Positions 1 to 5,209 of a stretch of 5,209 nt of DNA are shown piece by piece (the first letter of the stretch is position 1; each line of letters starts with the position of its first letter). The stretch is from Lachnospiraceae bacterium (GTDB taxonomy: Bacteria > Bacillota > Clostridia > Lachnospirales > Lachnospiraceae). Location of the stretch: the NCBI GenBank assembly GCA_014804285.1, contig JAAVAA010000053.1:9935-15143 (forward strand). The letters are read 5' to 3'. The position numbers and the translations under genes were made by a program. The notes below the pieces were generated by a model. It was not told where the DNA came from, searched no databases, and saw nothing but the letters and a program-made list of their open reading frames with translations.

Positions 1-612
1 AAAAAGCAGGAATATAGTAAGGAATTTGATGTCTTTTGCAATCGAGTGCAACCAGTAGCAGATGAGAAATTTGCGGTATGGAAATCTTCTGAAGAGAAAA
101 AGGTTTTTTTCAAATGGTTAAGCATTGGAGCTGTTGTTATTTTTTTGCTTTGTATTTTTATTGCAGATTTAGATGTTGTTTCTTATAGTATACTGAGTAT
201 CCTTATACTTCTAGTTACTTTAGTAATGATTTTAGTGTTATTAATAGGGGGGATAGCGACAATTTTCTTCAAGATAAAATCAAATTTAATGAAAAAGAAA
301 TACGATTCATACATCGATGAACTAAAATGCGAATCAAAACAGATTACCGCAAGATATGAAAGGGAGGTAAATAGCCTTCAAAGTAAAATTGACAACCTAT
401 ATTTAGACACTCTTGAACCGGCACATAGAGAAGTTGTACTTATGCGGAGGGATCAAGAGCGGCAGCATCAAGAGCGTATGCTTATTGAACGAGAAAGATT
501 AAATAGTCAAAAAGCAATGGAAGAAGAGCAAAGAAGAAGTAGGCAGGCACAGGAAGGATTATTGCAGATAGAGCGGGAAAGAGAGGAAAGGTATCAGAAG
601 AACAAATATTAA
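1..612 (+). CDS. Two-helix membrane protein with C-terminal coiled coil (5' end outside window)
   Basis: I do not recognise the family. The frame is open from base 1 with no stop, so this is the 3' part of a longer gene; 203 residues are visible. A GTG at 46 could be read as a start, but no ribosome binding site precedes it and the frame continues upstream, so I treat it as internal. In visible numbering, two hydrophobic segments lie at about 39-55 and 62-90, separated by a short acidic loop (DLDVVSY). They are flanked by Lys-rich stretches (EEKK before, KIKSNLMKKK after), so by the positive-inside rule both ends should be cytoplasmic. From about residue 97 to the end it is extremely charged and helical, rich in Glu, Arg and Gln, and probably coiled coil. 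A 10-base direct repeat (ATCAAGAGCG at 452 and 467) encodes successive QER units. The next gene begins 28 bp downstream, which suggests one operon. It could be a scaffold or oligomerising partner of the surface proteins that follow; this is inference only. Confidence 0.8.
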   Translation, partial: KKQEYSKEFDVFCNRVQPVADEKFAVWKSSEEKKVFFKWLSIGAVVIFLLCIFIADLDVVSYSILSILILLVTLVMILVLLIGGIATIFFKIKSNLMKKKYDSYIDELKCESKQITARYEREVNSLQSKIDNLYLDTLEPAHREVVLMRRDQERQHQERMLIERERLNSQKAMEEEQRRSRQAQEGLLQIEREREERYQKNKY

Positions 613-627
613 TTAATACCTACAAGT

Positions 628-631
628 GGAG
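628..631 (+). promoter_or_regulatory. Ribosome binding site (GGAG) of the SLH-like surface protein gene
   Basis: GGAG lies 9 bases before the ATG at 641, inside the 28-bp gap after the upstream gene. It supports the ATG at 641 as the start. No promoter-like pair is visible in this gap, consistent with read-through from the upstream gene. Confidence 0.75.
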
Positions 632-640
632 ATGATATAA

Positions 641-3508
641 ATGAATAAAAAAAGAATAATTATTCTTATGCTTTTTATAGTTGCAATCAGTACATTGGTT
701 GGAATAGTTATTACATATGGTATTTCAAAAATGAGGATGGCAGATAAGGCTGAGTTTGTTAATGAAGGAAATATTACCCGCTATGAATGGATAGAAATGT
801 TATGTACACAAACAGGAATCACAGAATATCAAAGTGAAACTCCATATTTTTCAGATGTAGAAAAGGATAGTACATATTATTCACATTTGCAGTCAGCAGT
901 AGAATGGGAAATTCTTGATGCATCTGCTGATTTTGATGGAGAAAACTATGCATCTGGAAAATTTGTTGCGCTGACAGCAATGAAGACAATCGGTGAACGT
1001 AAATTACAAATCTATCTTGATACAAGGAACGACATAACAGATGATGATTATATCAAGTTAGCAATTGAACATGGACTTATACAAGAGCAACAGCTCTTAG
1101 AGGGATTGTCTATAGAGGAATGTGAATATGCTTTAAATGCTTTGAAAAGCTTGTACTTCGGTGAGTTTTGGAAGAATGATTACTCGCAAGTAATATATCA
1201 AGGTGGTGTGATTGAACTATCTTCGGGCGATGTATTACAGTGCAATACTGATTGCTCTGAAATAGTAGTCGCTGATAATGTACGGGATTCTCTTAAGATA
1301 GGAACAATCATTGTATTTGAACAAAAAAATACAAGGTTGAAAATTGCAAGGGAAATAACTGAAATAGATTCAGACGGAACATTGACATTAGGTTCTGTGG
1401 AATTGGATCAGGTAGTAGAATCCCTTACCGTATCGGATATTACAGAACTAACCTTTTCCGATATAGTAAATTATTATGGATTAGGGGAAGATTATGATGT
1501 TATAAACACTTTAAATACCCAGCAAAATACCGGAAAGCTGATTGATAGAAAAATATTTACGTTCGAGGTGGATAGTAAAGGATTTAAATTATCTCTTTCC
1601 ACAGAGGAGGAAGATGAAGAAAAATATTTGAAGATACAAGCTATAGACAATGCCACTGGGCTCTCTGTTGATCTCCCCATGAAATATAAGGTAGAACCCG
1701 ATGATGAATATAGCGCAGAAATAAATATAGATAAAATATATATCGGAGGACAAGCAGATTATTCTTCGCTGAGCGTCATCCCGAATTACGCAGATGTAGC
1801 TGTAGATGCTCATGCGACAATTAATGGATCCTTTAAATTAAATGAAGAAAAGGAATTTCCTTTATTCAAAACACCTGTTCCGTTAGGAAGTGGAGCCGCA
1901 GGGGTAGATGTACAAATTAATTTGGTTTTATCAATAGATGGCAGCATATCGTTCGAAGCAGAATTACCCATGGAAATGTCCATATGCTTTGAGAAGAATA
2001 AAGGATTAAAAAACTTTATGCCTGATATTTCAATAAGTGATCCAACCATTGAGGCAAATTGTGATGTAAGTGCAATGTTTCGTTTTGAACCAACGTTGAT
2101 ATTATTTGGAGTGGATATAATAGATGCAGAAGCCGACATAGGAGTGACAGCCTCTGCGAAAGTAATTACTCATCCAGATTCACAAATATGTGCAGACATA
2201 TCTGTCTCGTTTCCTGTGATAACAATTTCAGCATGTGGAGATGATAAGGCAGATACATTTGTTGGCGGTCTTGGATTCTCAGCAGAATGGGAAATTATAA
2301 CATCGGAAAATGCTCCAATACAAATTGGGTTGCATTATGAGATCCTTCCAGATAAATCGAGACAGTTTGTAGAGAATTGTACCTATGGTGAAGCGGGGAA
2401 AAAAGGGATCATTAAGAAAACGGAAAATGCGAAAGAAAATCCATCGATTCATACCTATCACACCCGATATGGCGAGGTTAATCAGACGGACAGTCCTGTG
2501 TTTTCTTTTGACTATCCGGATAATTGGAGCATAAGCAAAGAAGAAGTAAATGGTAATTCAAATATTTTTGAAGAATATGCGGAGGAAGTTGTAGAGCTTA
2601 CAAATGAAAGAAACATAAAGATTACGTTTATTAAATTTGACAGCTTTCTGTTTGAAGCTGGTGGAAATGGACACTTTTATGTCGAGTATGAGGCTGAAAA
2701 AATGACGGATGCAATATCTATATTGCCAAATGATTCCACAAACTTCGTAGTAGCGAAATTAACAGAGGAAGGAGCTATGATTGCCGGAGCGGATTCCGAT
2801 CTTGAGTCTCCAGATAGTGAATGGATTTCCTATGCATTAATGCCGGAAAATGATATAGATCGGTATGGCGGTTCCTTATCGGCTATGGGGGCGCTTGCAG
2901 GGTATCATGAGATGATTTCTTTTAATTATCCTGAACCATATGTCTTTTTTGCTGAAGCACCCAACGGGCAGTTTACAGAAGAAGAGGAAAAAGAGGTAAT
3001 AGGGATTTTATCAAGTTTTAGACTTGCAAACGAAACAACGTTAAGGCAATTCTCAAAAAGTTCTTCTGAATATACTGATTCTAATGTTGTGACAACGATT
3101 GATGAACTTTGGGCAAAATTGGATGGAGTATGGAAGCTTAAAGAATATAAATATATGGGAAAGACAGTAACAAATTATAAGGGAGAAGAGACATTGGAAT
3201 TTAGATATATAGATGAAATACCATGTATGATTAAGAATGTTCAGCTAAATGATGTTTCTTCTTCCAGAGAAAATTTTTTCTACGATTTTTCTGTCAATGA
3301 TAAATACAATTATAATGCATATCTGTATAAAAAAGGTAGCTATAATGGAGCTGAAAAAGCTAATTGGGGTGATGATACATTGCTTGTTTGGTATAGTTTT
3401 GATTTGGGAAATATTTCAAATGGAGAACTGTTGATAAGGTATAGTATTTCTTTTGATAATGGTTCTGTCGATAATTATAATTCATACATATACGAGATAG
3501 AAAATTGA
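641..3508 (+). CDS. Large anchored surface protein: SLH-like, beta-rich middle, PsbP/DcrB-like and lipocalin-like domains
   Basis: Predicted extracytoplasmic protein of 955 residues. The N-terminus (MNKKR, then hydrophobic residues 6-28) is a signal anchor or uncleaved signal peptide; no lipobox is present. Residues 44-172 resemble degenerate S-layer homology motifs: ITRYEW at 45-50 matches the TRAE signature, PYFSDV at 68-73 matches the F-x-D-V start, followed by an AVEW-x-IL helix (86-92), and a weaker third motif ends near 172. SLH modules are known to bind secondary wall polymers, so wall contact is plausible. Residues 180-580 are beta-rich and unrecognised, with an acidic run (TEEEDEEKY, 321-329). 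From FSFDYPDNW (621-629) to ILSSFRL (789-795) the ends match the PsbP/DcrB-like fold pattern. Residues 820-955 start with a DGVW motif and alternate strands like a lipocalin-type barrel. No catalytic motif is seen. It is followed 12 bp later by a lipoprotein gene, probably translationally coupled. Domain calls beyond SLH are tentative. Confidence 0.88.
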   Translation: MNKKRIIILMLFIVAISTLVGIVITYGISKMRMADKAEFVNEGNITRYEWIEMLCTQTGITEYQSETPYFSDVEKDSTYYSHLQSAVEWEILDASADFDGENYASGKFVALTAMKTIGERKLQIYLDTRNDITDDDYIKLAIEHGLIQEQQLLEGLSIEECEYALNALKSLYFGEFWKNDYSQVIYQGGVIELSSGDVLQCNTDCSEIVVADNVRDSLKIGTIIVFEQKNTRLKIAREITEIDSDGTLTLGSVELDQVVESLTVSDITELTFSDIVNYYGLGEDYDVINTLNTQQNTGKLIDRKIFTFEVDSKGFKLSLSTEEEDEEKYLKIQAIDNATGLSVDLPMKYKVEPDDEYSAEINIDKIYIGGQADYSSLSVIPNYADVAVDAHATINGSFKLNEEKEFPLFKTPVPLGSGAAGVDVQINLVLSIDGSISFEAELPMEMSICFEKNKGLKNFMPDISISDPTIEANCDVSAMFRFEPTLILFGVDIIDAEADIGVTASAKVITHPDSQICADISVSFPVITISACGDDKADTFVGGLGFSAEWEIITSENAPIQIGLHYEILPDKSRQFVENCTYGEAGKKGIIKKTENAKENPSIHTYHTRYGEVNQTDSPVFSFDYPDNWSISKEEVNGNSNIFEEYAEEVVELTNERNIKITFIKFDSFLFEAGGNGHFYVEYEAEKMTDAISILPNDSTNFVVAKLTEEGAMIAGADSDLESPDSEWISYALMPENDIDRYGGSLSAMGALAGYHEMISFNYPEPYVFFAEAPNGQFTEEEEKEVIGILSSFRLANETTLRQFSKSSSEYTDSNVVTTIDELWAKLDGVWKLKEYKYMGKTVTNYKGEETLEFRYIDEIPCMIKNVQLNDVSSSRENFFYDFSVNDKYNYNAYLYKKGSYNGAEKANWGDDTLLVWYSFDLGNISNGELLIRYSISFDNGSVDNYNSYIYEIEN

Positions 3509-3513
3509 AGGAG
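3508..3513 (+). promoter_or_regulatory. Ribosome binding site (AAGGAG) overlapping the upstream stop codon
   Basis: AAGGAG ends 7 bases before the ATG at 3521, and its first base is the last base of the TGA stop (3506-3508) of the surface protein gene. Ribosomes terminating there would uncover or directly reuse this site, so the two genes are probably translationally coupled and made in a linked ratio. Confidence 0.85.
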
Positions 3514-3520
3514 AATAACA

Positions 3521-4792
3521 ATGAAAAAGGCAACTGGGAAAAAGAAATTTATCATGGAAATATTAATAGGAATGATTCTTGCGTTTATACTTACAGCTTG
3601 CGGAAATAAAGTTGTGGATGAGGAACAAATTCAAATAGATTTAGAGACATCTACGGAGAAATCCATTTTGGCTGATAATGAAAAAATATTAGCCGTCACG
3701 ATTGATAAGCGACAAACCCAAAAGGATGATAAGAAAGATGTAGTTTGGTGTACAATACAAACAGAAGATGAGCGATGTGCATATGAGAAGAGCATTGTTC
3801 TTACATATTCCTTATATGATGAGGGTGGGTGGATGCTTGATGAAATTTCTGGCAATGACAGGAGCGGATGGGTGATAACACCACTGACGGGAGTAAATGA
3901 TGATGAAATTTCTGCATCATTAAGTGGAATAAATATTACAACAAATAATGAAATCTGGTATGTTACACAGGATAATATGAAAAGTATTCTTGTAGACAGC
4001 CATGAGACCAATCTGGAGGAACAAAAAGATACTGTTGCAGTTACTTTAATAGTAGATGATTTGATAGAAGAAGCAGATGGACAACTAATTATCAACTACA
4101 GCTTTGAGCATGGCAGCTGGAAAATGGATTCTATATCAGGAAATGAGAATTTTTCTGCGGCTACAAAGGCAGGAATGGAATTAAATATTACGGAAGATAT
4201 TTTACTAAAGGCTATTGATGGTCAGTCCTACAAATATAATGCACAGGAACCTAGCATGTATAGTAAACAAGAGATTACTATCAATAAGGATGAAGTGGTT
4301 GATTTTGCGATTGACAGACAGGAATCGTCTTCAAAAGGAACATCTCAACAAATTTTTTGTAATTGTACATTAGCAAAGCCCAATGCAGTATTTACACTTG
4401 CAATCGAGGTATCATATCTTTATTCGGATACATGGATTATACAGCCGATTTCCGTAACGTCAGAATGTACTTCTGTAGATATTACAGGGAAATGGACGGG
4501 CACTAATGCTTATGGTCGTATTTGCGAATTGGATATTACAGAAATGGATGCAGAAGGCAATATATCAGGGACATATAGTGATCAAGGATCTGCGTATAAC
4601 AAGGCTTACAGCTATTATGTAGCAGGTAAAATTAATAGAGATACATTGGAAATTACATTAGATGCAGGAGATATGATAGGGGAAAAACCATATAAATGGT
4701 TCAAACCAGATAACATTACGGCAAAGGTCAATATTGATGATGACCTTATTAGCGGCAATGCAGATCTGCTGTTTAATCTTACCCGATCATAA
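3521..4792 (+). CDS. Lipoprotein with three internal repeats and a C-terminal GKWTG beta domain
   Basis: Predicted membrane-anchored lipoprotein of 423 residues, outside the cell. The signal peptide has a Lys-rich n-region (K2, K3, K7-K9), a hydrophobic core at about 11-24 and lipobox LTAC, so Cys27 should be lipidated and become the mature N-terminus. The mature part contains three divergent copies of one ~95-105-residue unit, most easily seen by W104 (WMLDEISGN), W200 (WKMDSISGN) and W305 (WIIQPIS), each preceded by a YS-type strand (LTYSLY, INYSFE, VSYLYS). Residues 320-423 form a different module, opening with ITGKWTG and continuing as alternating strands with a GNISGTYS turn, like avidin- or lipocalin-type small barrels; this fold guess is by pattern only. 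No enzyme motif is visible. The gene follows the SLH-like protein by 12 bp with an overlapping ribosome binding site, so the two are likely partners on the cell surface. I do not recognise a named family. Confidence 0.9.
   Translation: MKKATGKKKFIMEILIGMILAFILTACGNKVVDEEQIQIDLETSTEKSILADNEKILAVTIDKRQTQKDDKKDVVWCTIQTEDERCAYEKSIVLTYSLYDEGGWMLDEISGNDRSGWVITPLTGVNDDEISASLSGINITTNNEIWYVTQDNMKSILVDSHETNLEEQKDTVAVTLIVDDLIEEADGQLIINYSFEHGSWKMDSISGNENFSAATKAGMELNITEDILLKAIDGQSYKYNAQEPSMYSKQEITINKDEVVDFAIDRQESSSKGTSQQIFCNCTLAKPNAVFTLAIEVSYLYSDTWIIQPISVTSECTSVDITGKWTGTNAYGRICELDITEMDAEGNISGTYSDQGSAYNKAYSYYVAGKINRDTLEITLDAGDMIGEKPYKWFKPDNITAKVNIDDDLISGNADLLFNLTRS
3620..4474 (+). repeat. Three divergent tandem protein repeats within the lipoprotein gene
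   Basis: Protein-level repeats, about residues 34-122, 129-218 and 224-318. Each unit has an acidic segment with a hydrophobic start (EEQIQIDL, DDEISASL, TEDILLKA), a hydrophobic strand before a charged linker (ILAVTID, SILVDS, VVDFAID), a second strand (VVWCTI, VAVTLI, IFCNCT), a YS strand, and then Trp plus an I-S motif. The Trp residues are 96 and 105 residues apart. DNA identity between copies is low, so the duplication is old. Boundaries are approximate. Confidence 0.7.
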
Positions 4793-4800
4793 TTTACAAT

Positions 4801-4833
4801 ATATGCAGAATCAGAGAGTCTGGTTCTGCATAT
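4801..4833. terminator. Strong hairpin between convergent genes, probable (possibly bidirectional) terminator
   Basis: Bases 4801-4815 pair with 4819-4833 in a 15-bp stem with one G-T pair (4811/4823) and a 3-base loop (GAG). It starts 9 bases after the lipoprotein stop codon. There is no long T-run directly after it on either strand: plus strand continues TGCAATTAG, minus strand ATTGTAAATT. Intrinsic termination is therefore likely but not textbook, and the hairpin could instead mainly protect the 3' end. On the minus strand it lies 33 bases beyond the stop of the small convergent gene, so it could serve both transcripts. Confidence 0.65.
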
Positions 4834-4865
4834 TGCAATTAGTTCAAAAAAGGACATAATTATGC

Positions 4866-5045
4866 TTAAAGGGTTATATCTTCAACGTTCACACCTAAAG
4901 AAGATAATTTTGCAACGGTTACCTTGATTAGATAATCAAGCATCTCATTTTCGTGACCACCGTTTGCCTTTTTGATTTGTTGTAAATCTGTATATCGGTC
5001 AATAGTTACTGTGATTAATTCTTTATCTGACATCTCTTGTACCAT
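4866..5045 (-). CDS. Small conserved-looking protein, 59 residues, possibly ribbon-helix-helix-like
   Basis: Function unknown. The start is set at the ATG at 5045-5043 because AAGGCGGTG, one mismatch from the ideal AAGGAGGTG, sits 7 bases upstream and a sigma-A promoter lies at 5091-5119. An in-frame ATG at 5129 is upstream of that promoter's -35 box and cannot be on its transcript. The protein begins MVQEMSDKE. It is predicted to form a short strand (LITVTIDR, 10-17), a helix (18-28), an NGG turn (28-30) and a longer helix (about 31-51), ending VNVEDITL. Strand-helix-helix order with a Gly-containing turn is compatible with a small ribbon-helix-helix DNA-binding protein. It is equally compatible with the short helical proteins of unknown function that carry a VTI-x-x-Y-x-x-L motif in Firmicutes and their mobile elements. 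It has no signal peptide or membrane segment, so it is cytoplasmic. It is monocistronic in this window and convergent with the surface operon. Confidence 0.8.
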   Translation of the reverse strand: MVQEMSDKELITVTIDRYTDLQQIKKANGGHENEMLDYLIKVTVAKLSSLGVNVEDITL

Positions 5046-5050
5046 CCTTT

Positions 5051-5059
5051 CACCGCCTT
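5051..5059 (-). promoter_or_regulatory. Ribosome binding site deciding the start of the 59-residue gene
   Basis: Read on the minus strand this is AAGGCGGTG, with 7 bases between its GGCGG core and the ATG at 5045. A second AAAGG (5050-5046) touches that ATG directly and is too close to serve it; it is about 12 bases from the next in-frame ATG (5033-5031), a weaker alternative start. Confidence 0.75.
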
Positions 5060-5090
5060 TTTGATTGATGATTATTATTGATACAACCTT

Positions 5091-5119
5091 ATTATAGCGT
5101 ATTGCGCAAAAAGTGTAAA
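5091..5119 (-). promoter_or_regulatory. Sigma-A promoter of the 59-residue gene
   Basis: On the minus strand, TTTACA (5119-5114, five of six consensus bases) and TATAAT (5096-5091, perfect) are separated by 17 bp, the optimal spacing. Transcription should start near 5084, giving a leader of about 40 bases before the ATG at 5045. The region upstream of the -35 is AT-rich. The spacer contains the palindrome TTGCGCAA. Confidence 0.85.
5102..5109. promoter_or_regulatory. 8-bp palindrome TTGCGCAA in the promoter spacer, possible operator
   Basis: This perfect palindrome lies between the -35 and -10 boxes of the minus-strand promoter, and is one of few GC-containing words in an AT-rich stretch. 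A repressor bound here would block RNA polymerase. An 8-bp palindrome can occur by chance, so this is only a candidate site. Confidence 0.3.
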
Positions 5120-5209
5120 GTTTATTCAATTATCAAGGTGGTTTGTATTTGGAGTGTTGATTAAATGGTACTAAGATATAGAAAATAATAAATCATGTGA
5201 CAAGCCGTG

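Noticed and set aside
452..476. Direct repeat ATCAAGAGCG x2 as a possible regulatory repeat
   Set aside because: It is in frame with a 15-base period and encodes repeated QER units of the coiled coil, so the protein explains it.
1492..2139. Several minus-strand open frames inside the large surface protein gene
   Set aside because: They are antisense to coherent beta-rich coding sequence, overlap each other, and show no recognisable protein features.
3249..3434. Plus-strand 61-codon frame nested in the surface protein gene
   Set aside because: It is an alternative frame of the lipocalin-like tail with no separate ribosome binding site or conserved look.
3631..4095. Minus-strand open frame of 154 codons
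   Set aside because: It lies wholly within the lipoprotein gene, is Ser-rich low-quality sequence antisense to a well-supported repeat protein, and has no ribosome binding site I can identify.
4615..4857. Minus-strand open frame of 80 codons across the hairpin and the lipoprotein 3' end
   Set aside because: It translates the terminator hairpin and the antisense of the GKWTG domain; the protein has no family-like features.
5130..5209. Possible short reading frames at the right edge, such as ATG at 5164 (7 codons) or the tail of a minus-strand gene entering from the right
   Set aside because: The plus frame ends after a few codons. The minus frames give at most about 15 residues before a stop, too little to support a gene. 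A TTGATT / TATAGA pair here has only 14 bp spacing, too short for a promoter.

Overview
This is an AT-rich window (about two-thirds A+T by eye) with good AAGGAG-type ribosome binding sites, a near-consensus sigma-A promoter, an S-layer-homology (SLH)-like surface protein and a Gram-positive style lipoprotein. Together these suggest a low-GC Firmicute, most likely a Clostridia/Lachnospiraceae-type anaerobe. That assignment is inferred from style, not from a marker gene.

Layout. Positions 1-4792 hold three tightly packed plus-strand genes that look like the distal part of one envelope operon whose promoter lies left of the window. (1) The 3' part of a gene open from base 1 to 612 encodes a two-helix membrane protein with a long, highly charged cytoplasmic coiled coil. 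(2) After 28 bp comes a 955-residue, N-terminally anchored extracytoplasmic protein (641-3508). It has degenerate SLH motifs, a large unrecognised beta-rich middle, a PsbP/DcrB-like domain and a possible lipocalin-like end. (3) After 12 bp, with its ribosome binding site overlapping the previous stop codon, comes a 423-residue lipoprotein (3521-4792). It is built from three divergent copies of a ~95-105-residue unit plus a C-terminal 'GKWTG' beta domain. A strong 15-bp hairpin follows (4801-4833).

On the opposite strand, converging on that hairpin, is a small conserved-looking gene (4866-5045, 59 residues). It has its own sigma-A promoter (TTTACA, 17 bp, TATAAT) and a good Shine-Dalgarno. The promoter position shows that the longer reading frame beginning at 5129 is not the real protein. 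The last 80 bases hold nothing I can support.

Working together: the plus-strand genes would place one protein across the membrane with a cytoplasmic coiled coil, and two proteins on the outer face, one with a possible wall-polymer-binding module and one lipid-anchored. This suggests a cell-surface assembly or sensing module, but no enzyme active site is visible and no function can be assigned. No RNA genes, CRISPR arrays, insertion sequences or attachment sites were seen.
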